A stretch of DNA of 64,000 nucleotides from Bemisia tabaci (GCF_918797505.1 NC_092793.1:62019749-62083748); one strand, 5' to 3'. Shown: positions 45,431 to 58,083, numbered from the stretch's first letter. Numbers and translations are program-made. The notes: generated by a model not told the origin, from the sequence alone.

Positions 45431-46925
45431 ATCTGTTTCTCACTGTTTTTGCGTCTGTTCGACCTCCAGGATCTACGAATTTCTTGTGGTCTATATGTTC
45501 AACCCCCCTACCCAACCACCTCTGCGGGTCTCTTATGTATCGTGCCTTCCACCATGTGTGTGAATTTTGGGTATCCATAAACTGCTTTGTACACAATGGT
45601 AAGGTAGGCCGAGGAATAGGAGCAATCTAGCAAAAGGGGAGATGAGGAGGTTAGCCCATTTATAATGTTTAATTAACTTGTACCACTTGGAACATGATTA
45701 CACGCTTTAGAGATTGGGAACTCTAAATAATAAAAAGTCTGGAGAAAAGTAGCTGCAAGTGGAGAACTTACTACTTTTGCCAGACATCTTTCCATGATGC
45801 TTAACGTTGTTATTTTTTTTGCTTCGGTATCTTCCGAGGTCTCACTAGCACACAGGATAACAGACGAAAACAAAAAATTGTACCCACTAATAGAGAAACG
45901 CCGGAACCCAATCAAAGGAAATGCATCTGACTAAATCATGTGTCCTAAAATATTGATTGGCGAGGATAGGAGCAATCCAGGGGAGACTGGGAGGAACTCG
46001 CTTTAAGAAATTCAATAAAACGGACAGGTAAAAAATGGTCTTTTTCCACCGAATACTTCGGTTCTTGCTGTCTCTTCGTATCAGCACGAAGCCTTTATCC
46101 CACGCCAAAAACGACCTGATACTAACACTACGAAAAATCCCTCAAAAACATTTTTTCGGGCAAAAAAAATCCGCGTCGCGGAAATGACGTGTCACTTCCT
46201 TTTAATCAGTGTAAGTTAGCAAAAACCTTTGATGAATTCCCAAGGTCCACTATGACTAATTAATCATCACAAAAAAGTTCGAAAAACTAACTTATAGAGG
46301 GAAAAAAATAAAATGAAAAAATAAATCTCTTGCCTCAAATAAATAAAAAACCGATTTTGAGATAAATCCCTCGAATGAACTTGAACTTTGCCCAAAAATA
46401 TTTTAAACGATTGTGTAGGAGAAATCATTGAACTTTGATTCTAAATTTATATTGCATTGCTATTACACATTTAAGACACTAATAAGTCTTTAAAATGGGG
46501 CCAGAGACAAACTCTTGGTGGTCAAGTCATGACAGATGGAGGTCGAATATACCTCAAGCTTCATAATAGCTTACTTTACATGAAAGCTGATAACTGGAGG
46601 TAAAAAAAGGTATGCATTCAGAATAACCAATCTTCCTTGGTCGACCATTATATTTTTCATCCTCTGTAACTAATCCAAGTCTCATTTCTTTGCATAAGAA
46701 TTTAAGGAAAAACGGGGGAGGCAGAGTGACATAAACAAAACAAAATATTAGGAATAGGATCTCTTTCGTTTTTGTCATAATCTGCCATCAAGGCCCCTCA
46801 CTTAGAACAACTCCTTATTCAATCCATTTATTTTTTTCTGTTTTCTATGTGCTTGATTGTAACAGACTTGCACTTTTATAAGGCATGAGTTTTGTATTAC
46901 AGTCAAAAAGACTTAAAATACTTAC
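45431..46925. other. Intronic DNA, no gene seen
   Basis: A short direct repeat (GAGGATAGGAGCAATC-type) occurs at 45609 and 45961. The frames on both strands have no recognised domain. Confidence 0.4.
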
Positions 46926-47067
46926 TTTCTCTTTCATATTCAGTCATGTCGATGGCAACAGCAGCTCCTTCCGTATTGTTCCAACTCGTGACATCTTGTT
47001 TGAGATCACAGAAGGGTCCGATAGCTTGAGACATAAGGATACGGTTCAAATCAGCTCGCTGATACAC
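46926..47067 (-). CDS. Exon C of the DUF7042-type protein gene
   Basis: A 142-bp minus-strand exon with a TATTTTCAG acceptor and a GTAAGT donor. It begins in phase 0, matching exon B, and gives 47 codons plus one base. It starts VYQRADLNRI and ends TEYERE, with a single Cys (residue 20) and the sequon NNT (30-32). The leftover A joins GA of exon D to make Arg, giving EYERER-DQCPM. The dense charged end followed by a CPM motif is typical of the family as I recall it. The intron to exon B is 5,414 bp. Confidence 0.8.
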
Positions 47068-47417
47068 CTGAAAATATAAATCCCTATTATTTGTTGATGC
47101 AATTTCAAAGTTTGATCAAAGATACACGATACGATACAATACAATTGATATGTCTACACAGTTGGGAACATACACCTTGAAGATGATATGCTAGTCGAAG
47201 TTTGGATCATTGTAGATGAATCAGCCAGTGGCATAGCAGCTTTTGCCAAAATTGCCAGAAAACGGAGGGCACCATGAATGAGTTTGCAACATATTGCATC
47301 GATCAGGGATGAGAACAGAAAAGCAAAACAAAAGAGGGATATCAAGATTGAGAAAAAATTTTGCTTCACTTCTGTCTCTAATATGTTTCACTACACTTGG
47401 ATTTAATAAGATTTATG
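47068..47417. other. Intronic DNA upstream of exon C
   Basis: Nothing recognised; the minus frame at 47154-47369 has no family resemblance. Confidence 0.4.
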
Positions 47418-47625
47418 AACTTTCTCACTCCCCTTGCGGTTAGGGGAAGTATTGTCATCCTCCAAGAAAACAAAAAAAAATTGAAATCTCATCATTTCTG
47501 GGCGTTTCAAGGTACCTGAAGTCAAACTAACCATACTTGAAAAATGTGTGTCCGTCCGTCCAGCACCCCTGAATCTATTTACAGCCATATCTCAAAATCT
47601 ATTCGTTCAATTTCATTCAAAATTT
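47418..47625 (-). repeat. Reversed copy of the 6230-6425 repeat end
   Basis: ACTTTCTCACTCCCCTTGCG, GAAGTATTGTCATC, GAAGTCAAA-TAACCAT and TGTGTCCGTCCGT match the reverse complement of 6230-6425 in order. ACTTTCTCxCTCCC is thus a shared terminus. Confidence 0.65.
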
Positions 47626-48050
47626 GCATGGTGGACCATTATCTTTTGGCATGCTATGGCTAAGGAAAAAGTGCAGTACTATACCAATCCAAGAGTTGCC
47701 CAATGGTCCCTTCTATAAATTGTTTTATTGTTGAAGTAATGTGTCATGGGAATGTATATTCACTGGATACGGTTCTCATGAAACTTTAGGGGAACTAATC
47801 GGCCTGAACAAAATTATCTGAAAAATTGGAAGAAAAATATTGACAAATTTCACCGAAAATTCGTGATTCATCTAAGAGAATTTGGCAACGCCTAAAGGTT
47901 TATATAGCGTTTTTCCTTGGCACAGCAGTATGGTCCCTATATGCCCGCAAAGTGATTTTGGGTTGCTCGAAATTGGGGGGGGGGGGAGAGCGGCTAGAGG
48001 CATAACATAATTTTTATCAAACCCACACGGAGAGCTCAATCTGGCGGACT
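47626..48050. other. Repeat-like intronic DNA, no gene seen
   Basis: A G-run lies at 47976-47985. No gene recognised. Confidence 0.4.
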
Positions 48051-48320
48051 GTAGATTTTGAAAAACCCCATTAATTCTTTTAAGGTTGGCATCAAGCACC
48101 ACCTGGGTCATTAATTTAAGATCCTAAAAGATCTTTGAACAAAACTAAAAATTCAAGGGATACTGGACACCTGAGGAGGGCACTGTGGTCTGCCAGATCA
48201 CAGGGCTCTTTCAAGGACTGTAAATTTTGGACACGACAAATACCTTTAATTCTTTGAAAGTTGGCAACAAACACCAGTTGGGTCATTAATTTAAGTTCCT
48301 ATAAAGATCTTGGGGACAAG
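48051..48320 (+). repeat. Direct repeat pair, about 48051-48140 and 48215-48315
   Basis: GGTTGGCATCAAGCACCACC and GGGTCATTAATTTAAG recur as TTGGCAACAAACACCAG and GGGTCATTAATTTAAG about 167 bp later. Confidence 0.6.
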
Positions 48321-49414
48321 ATCTCAAATTTGGTAGAGGGGCCAGATGGCGCAAATTTTCAATTGGGCCGTCCGCTGAAAGACACAGAACACTCCTGAGT
48401 GCGTAGCAGCGAGTGCTTTGATTAGGTGAAACTTAGAATTTCAAATGTATCATCTCCAAAATTAATTACTCCTTATACATCCAAAGCAAAATTAAACGAC
48501 TAATAATTCGTTACATACTTTGAATCATCCAAAGTCTTACACTAGATGTATCACATTAGATTCCTTTATTGAAAGCTAACATGTATGTGGCCTCATTGAC
48601 TTATGCAATCCCAGTAAGATTCCGTCTCTTTCGCTGATTCCCTTTTTAATCGAACACAATCATTATATATACTGCACGACTCGTGGATTGATTCTTTGCT
48701 CGCAGTGAACAGTAATTACTGATTACACGAAGCGTGAAGCAACTATTTTTTTACCAAATTACCACCCACGGGAGATGTAAAAAGTGAGGCTATGAGGCTT
48801 TGGCACAGCGCACTATGGTCCACAGGCTGGATTTAACGGAGCTTTATTTCGAAAACGCAATGTACCGTTTTAAAATTTGATGGATCTTATGATTTCATTG
48901 TACATCTTAGTTTAACAAAATATCAACATCCTGACCGAGAAACTTGACTTGAAATGTGGCGCTTTTAAGACTGAAGATTTTTTCCCCCTATTCTGACGAT
49001 CAAGAACATATACAAAAAAAAATTAAAAAAAGTCTCCCAGTGGAGATCAGGTGATTTATATGTATTTTCAGGTGCTGAACCCAAAAATGACCTCCACTTT
49101 TGTCCATCACCCTTCAATTTTCCGGAAAAGCTGATTTTCCCCGGAAAATTGGCATTTTTGGTGTTTTTGCGACTGTTGACCCCCGCAGCATGTAGGTTAA
49201 ATTTGTCTCAAGTACAAAATTAAACTATTATGATGTATTTTGAGCCGCTAAGTCCGAGAATGGCTTTCGTTTTTGCCTATCACCTTTCACTTTTCCGAAA
49301 AAGCGACTTGTTTTCGGGAAAATGAGCAAATTTGGCGTATTTTTGTCGTGCATGCAATTCATATTAGCACAGTTACCTAAACCCACGGTAGAGTGGTTCT
49401 TAAGTATTTGAAGC
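48321..49414. repeat. Unassigned DNA, then modules of a dispersed repeat (from about 49060)
   Basis: From 49060 onward, blocks like CCGGAAAA..TTTTTGCGACTGTTGA and GTATTTTGAGCCGCTAAGTC recur, about 100-200 bp each; 49165-49330 is also found at 50720-50885. The part before 49060 shows nothing recognised. Confidence 0.5.
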
Positions 49415-50074
49415 TGTTATATCCGATATTTTTCTTGGTTTTTCTTTAATACCCTCCAGTTAATGCCAATTTTTCCGAGTCTTTTGTGTAAAACCTTTCC
49501 CAGATTCAAAGTCTATTAAAAATACACTTTAAAAATATTTTCGATGTGTGAAACATCGATTCTTGTGTATTTTGACCTGCTAAACTCGAATATGACCTTG
49601 GATTTGCCTACCACCCCTCATTTTCCCGGAATAGTCAATTTTCCTCGGAGAACGAGCTTCTTTCGTATTTTTGCGACGATTTTCCTCTTCTAAGGATACC
49701 GGGAGGTTGTCACAGGCTAGTGAAGGGTGAACTAAATGCCTCTTAAGGCATCAGAACAGATCTGAAGACGATCTTGGAAAATGTTTACAACTCCTTCGAA
49801 CAGGAAAATCATCGCAAAAATACCAAAAAAGCTCGTTCTCCGAGGAAAATTGACTACTTGGGGAAAATGAGAGGTGGTAGGAAAAATCCAAGGTCATATT
49901 CGAGTTTAGCAGGTCAAAATACATAAGAATCGATGTTTCACACATCGAAAATATTTATAGAGTGCATTTTTGTAACTGAACTTTGAATCTGTGTGAAAAA
50001 GGTTCTACACGAAGATGACTCGGAAAAATTGGCATTATCGGGGAGGGAACTGGAGGGGTGATAGAAAAATAAAA
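49415..50074. repeat. Foldback, arms 49415-49700 and 49789-50074
   Basis: CGATGTGTGAAACATCGATT pairs with AATCGATGTTTCACACATCG, and AGTCAATTTTCCTCGGAGAA with TTCTCCGAGGAAAATTGACT. Arms of about 286 bp around 49744. Confidence 0.8.
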
Positions 50075-51660
50075 TGACCCAAAGTCATTATGTCGGAATT
50101 TAACAGACTCTGATAATCGCTCTACCAGCTCTACCGGGGGTCCAGGACAATGTACTGAAATGAATTGCATGTATGACGAAAATAGTAAGTCAGAGGTCGA
50201 CGGACCAGTCTTATGGGAAAAGTGGGCCCGGTTAAATCGGCTGGTGTTTTGATATGCTGTAGGTCTTAACCTACTGATCAAAAGTGTCTATGAGCGTTTC
50301 TTCCTATCTCGAAGTTTTACCCCCCATTTTGAGGGTCATAATAGCGAATTCGGCGTATAATTGGTAGTTTTGACACCCAGGTTTATTGGTCGCCTACAAG
50401 ATTCTTTGATGGTTTCTTGAGTCTATTGTATCCTCTGAATAGGCTGGAGACCATCCGAACTAAAAAACTGAACCATTTTGCCTTAGGAAAGGGGGGGGGG
50501 GCGGTGTTTACGCCACCGATTTCAGTGGTCGGCGAGCCGCATTTAAACCGATTCTTTCGCATGTTTTGGAGAATTTGTTATGCAAATGATTGCGACTGCA
50601 TCTTTATAAATGAGGGCCATTTGTAAATGGTCGCCTTTCTTGCCCATACGGGTCAAAAATTATTTTGATTTCAGAGGTGCATCTCACTTGCATCAATAAA
50701 TGTGGAATATTCCATGCATTTTTGGCGTTTTTGAGACTGTTGACTCCTGCAGCATGTAGGTAAAATTTTTCTCAGGTACAAAATTTAACTTTTTTGATGT
50801 ATTTTAAGCCGCCGAGTCCGAAAATGACCTTCGTTTTTTCCTATCACCTTTTACTTTCCCCCGAAAAACGCGACTTTTTTTCGGGGGGTAAATGTGCCAA
50901 TGGACGACGGTACTCCCTCGGGTCCTTGGGGAAGAAATGTGGGCCCCGGTTGAATCAGCTAGGTGTCTTTGTTAGGTGTGTAGGTCTGTAACCTACCATC
51001 CCCATGTGGTAAACCTATTCCTAGAAAATGTGGAAGATTTCGCGCCAGCCTACGGACTACGATCTGCCCACAGGGGGTGTGCCCCGCGCCCGATTCCTCG
51101 AAAAATAAACACAAACACGAATATTCAGAAATATCCCTGAGCCGCGCACCAAAATTCCACTGACATCAGTTCGCCGGTGGTTTTTTTCCCTGAGTCTTCT
51201 CGGTTGTTCCTGGTCAGCTAACTACCCTGTTCCCATAGAATTTATCATACGGTTGATTTCCATCATTTTCGGTGGATGTTTGTAGCGTTCAAATAGCATT
51301 TCTGGTCGGTTCAAAAATTTGAGGTGAAACTGGGTATAGATGTGATCGTCATTTGCCATCAACTGGTTGTTCCATAGCATAGTTACCCAAAAAATTTACG
51401 CAGTTGAGGACGTCATACTTGGCTAAATATTAACACCTTGTGATTGCAAATATCGAATGTTGGCCACATTATCAGCTTTATGTTGACCTGGTTGCAGTTG
51501 CTCTGTTGTTAAGGATCCGTCACCAATCTTTTAAATATTTATCAGTTGATTGAAAACTCGGGGTGACGATCCTGTGAGTTTGTATGCCTAAAACCTATGG
51601 TGCCAAACTTAATATTTTTTGCATCTTTTAAATTTGAATTAAAGTAGTTCCGGTTCATAT
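50075..51660. repeat. Dispersed repeat modules, no gene seen
   Basis: 50720-50885 duplicates 49165-49330 (GCAGCATGTAGGTAAAATTT). The block TTGATATGCTGTAGGTC...CTGATCAAAAGTGTC at 50250-50290 resembles the outer arm of the GC-rich hairpin family. No exon recognised. Confidence 0.5.
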
Positions 51661-51679
51661 ACGGTCTTAGGGACCATAG

Positions 51680-51770
51680 TGCTGCGCGGCCGCGGCGCTC
51701 CCGGCGGACGGGTGGCTAAGACGCTCGCCCAAATCCCGAGCAAATACGGGATAAATTCTCGAGTACACCA
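51680..51770 (+). other. Possible decayed tRNA-derived (SINE) head
   Basis: GGGTGGCTAAGACGCTCGCC resembles a tRNA box A region and GGGATAAATTCTCG, 40 bp later, a weak box B. No cloverleaf can be drawn, so this is only a suggestion. Confidence 0.2.
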
Positions 51771-52481
51771 CCCAAAATTTTATTGGCTCAAAAAAACCCG
51801 GATTATGATTCTCGGTCTAAAAATGTCACAAAACTCACTTTTTCCAAATTAATTTTACAGTTGTGGCGAATTGAGATATATCCTTTCTAAACCGGTCGGT
51901 AATTCAATTTAACGATTCCATGGTTACTAGCACGTGCATTCATGTTAAACTCGCAACCTTTTGCAAGGCTGGCACGGAGCGCCGGCTTGAGCGAGAAAGT
52001 TCCTGTGCGGTTTCCGCACCACACTGCGAAGTGGAAGTGGGGCGGAACCCCTTCCATGTGCCAGCGCATCATAAATTAGCCAGCGGCCATTATTTTTTAC
52101 TGGGTCACTCGAAAATAGTAAGTGACCGAAGCTTACAGTTATTTCCTATTATTTTTTTGATGATTGCAATTAGGAGAAAAGGTGACTTGAGAGTACTAAA
52201 AGTTAGGATGGCTTAAAACGTTTACGGCTACGTTTGTGATAGAGAGTGATGCGCAGGCCTTCATCTGACAGCTGTAAGCTCGGATTGTTCTTATCATGGG
52301 CTCTTTTAACTTGACCTGAGACCTAAAACTGTCAAAAAAGGATTCTCTACATACCACACACCACAAAGGATACTGACGCAACGAGAAATGATATAATTTA
52401 AAATTTAAATGGATGATAAATATGTGCATCCATCCGGACTACTAATTCTTAAAGATATATTAATAAGACAGATTTGATTAC
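51771..52481. other. Intronic DNA before exon B on the plus strand map, no gene seen
   Basis: A GC-richer patch is at 51960-52075 with a short hairpin (GGTTTCCGC/GCGGAACC). No other exon is recognised. Confidence 0.4.
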
Positions 52482-52588
52482 CCAGCATCTGTATTTGCTG
52501 AAAGGGTCAAGTTCATCATAAGTAATGAGGTACGATTTGAGGTTTTCTTTCCAGAAACCAATACATTTCATGCGGTAATCAGGATCAC
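52482..52588 (-). CDS. Exon B of the DUF7042-type protein gene
   Basis: This 107-bp minus-strand exon lies between a TTCTGCAG acceptor and a GTAATC donor. Two bases complete the Ser codon from exon A, then 35 codons follow, ending exactly on a codon. It contains the words KCIGFWKE and LITYDELDPFSKYRCW, with Cys at residues 8 and 34. The aromatic and Cys pattern matches the neighbouring exons, and the join to exon C (RCW then VYQR) reads smoothly. The intron to exon A is 10,698 bp and holds the LINE remnants, the 58-kb hairpin and the 61-63-kb foldback, all intronic. Confidence 0.8.
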
Positions 52589-52784
52589 CTGCAGAACAAA
52601 ATTAAAGAAAGCTTAGAAATTCAGAATGCTCGAAATCCTTTTAAAATTAAAAAATTTAAAGATAGGATACAGTGGCTGCTTTGAAAGCTCTATGGACATG
52701 GAAAAAATTTACAATATTAAAGCCACTTCCAATATAATAGTTAAAATCAAGCCTATTAAAATAAACAATGCTATCGTCCCTTGA

Positions 52785-52900
52785 TGCAAAAGATTTTTGG
52801 CCTTTTGTCACACTGCTAACTATTGTTTAAAGCAACCCCGCTGTGTCAAATGTGCTAGGAAACACCTTACTTCTGACTACAAAGGACCCTGCACACCTCT
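52785..52900 (+). pseudogene. Jockey-type LINE gag (ORF1) zinc-knuckle fragment
   Basis: The frame reads HTANYCLKQPRCVKCARKH after a CKRF segment that needs a frameshift, matching the Cx2-4 F/Y GHxANYC ... PRCVKCxxxH pattern of Jockey-clade ORF1 proteins. It is cut off at about 52900, where a different repeat (CTTATGGGAAAGTGCACC) begins. Confidence 0.65.
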
Positions 52901-53599
52901 TATGGGAAAGTGCACCATAATGGATTTTTTAATTTTTATATTGCATTCGATTCTCCTCAAGATATCAAAAGTTATCATTGCGCCAACTTTCTACGATGCA
53001 CCGTTTTCGCAAAAAAAAACCCCGGGAAGATTCAATTAATCGGCGATAAAGAGTCAGATAGATTCCTCATTTCAGCATTCGAGTGAACGGTCGACTGTGT
53101 ATCAAGAAGGAAATCAGGGGAACTCCAGCACCGAGCGGCATTCTTATCTCGGATTCGGCACGTCTTTTTGCTTGACCATCCAAATCAGATTCGTGAGGAG
53201 AATAAGAACAGGAACATCGGAGAGAAACAGTAAACGTCAAACAAACGAGAGCGGAAGGGATTATAGCCCCAGAGTCGGCAGGAACAGATAAAACAACAGA
53301 CACGCGCTGCGTTTTTCCTTATAGACCGTTTTAGTGACGACGTCACACTTCGAGATATATCACGATTTTAGGCCTGGTGCCCTAACCGATTCGGTCGGTT
53401 CGATTTACATGGGATTTCCATAAGGAACGGAAAGTCAATTTCCAAACGCTAATTCTGGGTAGTTTTAGGCAGTTTTTACCGGATTTTCATGCGATTTTGA
53501 GTTCTATATATCTTCAAATGTACGCTTCTATCTGGGGAATCCCCAATGTTGCATCGGATAAATTAGTTTAACCATGTTGAGATACTCTCTTCTTATCTT
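52901..53599. other. Repeat-like intronic DNA, no gene seen
   Basis: CACCTCTTATGGGAAAGTGC at 52895 resembles phrases next to the GC-rich hairpins (39580, 40465, 50210). GACCGTTTTAGTGACGACGT at 53325 looks like a transposon end. Frames at 53067-53303 on both strands are shadows. Confidence 0.4.
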
Positions 53600-53619
53600 T
53601 CAAATCATGCATTTCGCAA

Positions 53620-54090
53620 TAGATTCGAAGATGCCCTGTCGACTTTCAGACCAATATGAGCTGGTGTCCCGCAGGATTCTGTTTTATCTCTCTCTTAATT
53701 TCCTTCTGCTTCCTTCCCTGCCGACATACCTCCCTCGAAGAGGAGGACGAGATGGGAATTGTCGCTGACGATACTATGATAATGGCCTCCTCCAAAGACT
53801 ACCATACTACCCACAACAAGGTGAAATACTATCTAAATAGAATTCAAAAATGGACAGCTAGGGATAAAATCTTACTCAATTGTTCCAAATCAATTGAAGT
53901 TATATTGACTAATAAACGTAAATTAATACATATTCCATTAATTCTTGACAATCAAAACGATCCTTCCGATCCTCCTCCCCAAATCCCTAAAAATCTTCCA
54001 GGTATCTCAGTCTCCATCTGGATGAACGACTGCTTTATAAAGTCCACATTAAAAAGAAAATTGCTCAAATCAACTTAAAGTTTCAAAACT
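53620..54090 (+). pseudogene. Jockey-type LINE reverse transcriptase fragment
   Basis: AGVPQ (then D in place of G), a frameshift, then VADDTMIMASS, KWTARDKILLNCSKS and, after another frameshift, YLSLHLDERLLYKVHIKKK. These correspond to RT motif B, motif C (xADD) and the downstream thumb (KYLGLxLDxRLxWxxHI) of Jockey-clade LINEs. It ends abruptly at about 54095 against R1-type sequence. Confidence 0.7.
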
Positions 54091-54099
54091 CAGAAAATA

Positions 54100-56550
54100 C
54101 AAAAACCACCCCATATTGGTGGAACACAGAAATCAAACAAACAAAGAGAAAATGTTTAAAAGCCCAAAGAAAACTCATACGTGAAAGAAAAAAAGAACAA
54201 ATAGAAGAAGATACCTTCCAAGAATATCAAGAATTAAAAAAGAAACTAAAACATCAAATCGCAAAATCCAAACAAGAAAAATGGACCGAAATAATAAAAG
54301 AATTAGACAATGACATATGGGGGAAAGCATATAAGATCTTCAGAAACAAACTAAAAAGACCACCAACTCATGACACCAACACCCTAACCAAAAAGGAACT
54401 ATTAGATACAGTTGACAAATTATTTCCAGACCATGGTTATGTACAATGGAAACGGACAACAATACCAGAAACAGAAATACCTCTCATAACAGATGAAGAA
54501 TTACACATGGCAATCAAAAGACAAAAGAGCTATAAAGCCCCAGGTCCAGACAACATAATTCCGATATTAAGCAAAATATACATAAATAGTAATTTCAAAC
54601 CGTACAAAGACATGTTTAAACTCCTTACTGAAAAAATGCGATTTTCCAGACACTTGGAAAACAGCCCCGACTAGCATTACTACCGAAACAAACAAAAAAA
54701 ATAAACTCCCCTAAAGCATACCGACCAATATGCATGCTAAATTCGATGTCTAAAATATACGAATTCATTCTTAACAAAAGACTCACACAATCATTCACCC
54801 AAATAACCGCACAATTTGGATTCAGAAACGGCAAAAAATACATGCGATGCAATTCTCAGGATTAAAAAATTTATGAACATCACACAAAAAACAGTAACAC
54901 TCAAAGACGCTTATTACTTTTACTCAACCTTAGACATCAAAAACGCATTCAATACAGTAAGCTGGACAGACATAATTGAGACCATGTATTTAAAGAAACA
55001 TCCCGCAATATCTCATAGAAATCATGAAATCCTATTTAACAAACAGATTCTTAGTCTTTCCAGACTTTATGATAAAATTAAATTCAGGTGCAGCGCATGG
55101 TGGCTGTCTATCACCAACGATATGGATAATGATCTTTGACGAAATTTTGAATCTAAATACAACACCAGACTCATTAAAACAGGCATATGCAGACGATACG
55201 CTACTAATAATCACAGGTGTAAACGAAGAAGAAATAAAAACGAAAAACAAAACAAATCACAAGCAAATCAAAGAGAAATTGCGAAAGAAAAAACTACTTT
55301 ACGAAGATAACAAGACAGAAAGCAATACTACTACATGGGCCAAGAAAAGCAGAAAACATTCGAAGTAACAGTTGGAGAAGCGCAAATTCACCGCAGGGAC
55401 ATCACTGACCTCCCTTGGTTTCCAAATCACAAGGGGTGTCAGGATGGCCCAAGCACATCAAAGGCAGCTTGTGAGAAAGCAAGAAAAGTAGCAACCCACT
55501 TCAGACCACTATTACCAAATCTCCATGGACCAACATTTATAAGACGGAAAATTATGATTCAAGCTGTAATGTCCTTAATTTTTTATGGAGTAATAATCTG
55601 GGCTCCAGATTGTAACCTGAAAAAAAACAAAGAAGAAATAAGAAAAACGCTAAGACCACTCAAAATAGCCTTATGCAGCGCCTACCGAACAACTTCAGAC
55701 TTCGCACTAAATATAATTTCAGGGATATACCATCGGAAACCATTCTTATTCAAGAAAGAATGAGCAAATATATGAAAGAAGACCCATAGAAATACACAAG
55801 GACAAGATGACAAGATGGGAGATAGAATGGTCAAATTCACCAAACAATGTGGACAAAAGCAGTCATACCAGAACTACACAAATGGCTAAAAACAGAAGAC
55901 ACGGCCAACCAGATTTTTATCTTACGCAATTTCTCTCTAGTCACGGCGCATATGCCCTCTTAACTTACATAGATTCAAGAAACGAAAAGGACCCACATTG
56001 TCCATATTGTATAAAAGACGGAATTGAAATAAAAGACACGCCTGAACACACATTTTTCACTTGTAACAACGTAAGACAAAAGAAAGAAGAACTGGAAAAA
56101 ACACTAAACATACCAACTCTAACTCCAGATAATCTAATACCAACCATGCTAGATTCTCGCAAAAAATGGACACTAATACATGCATACGTCAAGAACACAC
56201 TACAGGGAAAACAACATGCACTTAATCAAGAAAAGGATGACGATAGTTGCCAACCCTCCTCCTCACCCGAAGACAGGCCACCCCAAGGCAATTCCGGGAC
56301 AAACAAAAACAACTAAAGCGAAAAGAAGACAGAGGATCTTCGAGAAACCAATTAGAACTTAAGTAACTAGACAATAAGCTTCCATGGGACAGGGAGGAAT
56401 AATCAAAATTGTAAATAGGATCTTTAAAAACTAATAATATGTAAACTTAGGCCTTCAGGTGATACCCTGTCACGTATCATTCTACTCTGTCATTTAACAA
56501 ATAAAATAATTGTTTGGGAAAAAAAAAAAAAAAAAAAAAGAAAAAAAAAA
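54100..56550 (+). pseudogene. R1-clade LINE, truncated at the 5' side and frameshifted, with poly(A) tail
   Basis: It opens at YWWNTEIKQTKRKCLKAQRK, the region between endonuclease and RT, then KSYKAPGPDNI, KAYRPICMLN, QFGFRNG, motif A LDIKNAFNTVSW, motif B GAAHGGCLSP, and motif C YADD at 55186-55197. The RT extension (SLIFYGVIIWAPDC) and the R1-type C-terminal end follow: FYLTQFLSSHGAY and a CCHC finger CPYC...H-x4-C at about 55998-56065. At least four frameshifts (near 54635, 54830, 55015, 55370) break it. The A-rich tail is 56519-56550. No endonuclease is present. It lies antisense in the DUF7042-type gene intron. Confidence 0.85.
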
Positions 56551-57957
56551 CTTAAAGTTTCACGAAATGATACGGCGTATCGCCCGAAATCGAAGTTAAT
56601 GTTAAAACTAAAGATTCTCCGGTATGAAATCATTATTAAAACCATAACAGCATTGAACATTTGAACAAGTTTCATGATGGTGTTTTTAGGGAGATTTTTA
56701 GGAATGAGGCCATTGATTTACACGTGTCACAAATTTTTTGCGCAGATTAAGGATATTGAAACAGATTTGGTCTCAGATAGTAGATTACCCTCTCACGCGG
56801 TGGGCTGAGGTACACCTAAAATGCAATTTCCGCAAATGCAAGAGTTGTCCTTCGTGTGGAACTGGTTTTACATAATATATAATAAAGCAAGATATTATGA
56901 ACAACATGTTATTGTTTAAAACATGATATTAACATAATCTTGTTCTCTTTAAGATATTATTTTTTCTAAAAAAAATGGGTTTACGGAAAGATTCGACAAA
57001 GTATCCTCTCCTGAGAGGATCCTGCTCCCGTTTCCCATCTTATTTAAGATATTTTATCACGTAAATAACGATGAGATCAGCCGGTATGCTCCAGACTTTT
57101 GCTGCGGATTGACGTCAATGGGAAAAACAAACAGAACGAGCTAAAAATTTTACAACGACCTGTAAACTAATGATGATAAATGCTGTATTTGGTGCAAAAG
57201 TTTATTACGATTTAGGTAAGCCGGTGCGTCCAAAAACTGTCAAATCAAGTTCAAACTTTTAGTGGGTGATCTTGGTGGTAGGCATCACTAGGAAAATCCG
57301 GTGGAGCGGGACTTTTCAAAACTTTAGGAAAAATGGCATGCCCTACCGTGGGTAGCGGTAGCCTTTTGGGTATCTTAAACCTCAACATGCGAGTGTTTCT
57401 TGAACAGTTAGGTTAGGCTTTGGGCATGGAGAGGACAAAAGGGGCCTACACGGGGCGTCCTCTCCCCACATGGCCCTGGGGAGCCCTCTTAGGACTCTTA
57501 GATCTAAAATATTGTATTTTTCACGAAGAGTTACCTTACGATAGTTCTGAGTTGCAGCTTTCCCAGGGATGTTAGTTTATTTGCAGGAAAACTGGCGTTC
57601 ATCGCTGGGAGTTAAAGCACAGTAGCACCAGCTTCTCCCCCCCCTCTCTCTCTTAGGAGGGTCTCTAATTTGATTGAAAATTGAGACGGAATATTGGACT
57701 CCATTCTTGACCATAACTGACCACGTTTTCTACGCAATTTTTAGATACGAGGATGACCCCCCAAAAACAACCCCTAAAGAGTCGTTGGGGGTCCTGAGGA
57801 TATGAAATTTGGATTCTTCATGGTCAATTCTCTATTCGACTAACCACTTTTCAAAACACCAAAACCAGTTTTCCTCGAAAAAAGGCTTGGTATGAGAGGT
57901 CTGAGCCACCTTTTATAGATATAATTAATCAAGAATTTCCGGAGAAAGTTCGGACTG
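56551..57957. other. Intronic DNA, no gene seen
   Basis: No repeat pair recognised with confidence. GGGGCGTCCTCTCCCC at 57456 is a short palindromic patch. Confidence 0.4.
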
Positions 57958-58083
57958 AAGGCCCTTAAGTAACCGATTTTGGCCGCCAGACCGACTGATC
58001 CTTATTCAAGAAGGTTTTCCGCATAAAATGAGCTCAATATCAAGTGTATATGTTGCCGCTTGAAATTTGAGCGATTGTTTCCC
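57958..58083 (+). repeat. Left direct repeat flanking the hairpin at 58084
   Basis: GGCCCTTAAGTAACCGATTT to TGAAATTTGAGCGATTGTTT recurs at 58660-58782 with about 15% divergence, in the same orientation. The hairpin lies exactly between the two copies. Confidence 0.7.

Noticed and set aside
51680..51770. tRNA gene
   Set aside because: Only a box A-like and a weak box B-like word; no acceptor stem or cloverleaf can be formed.
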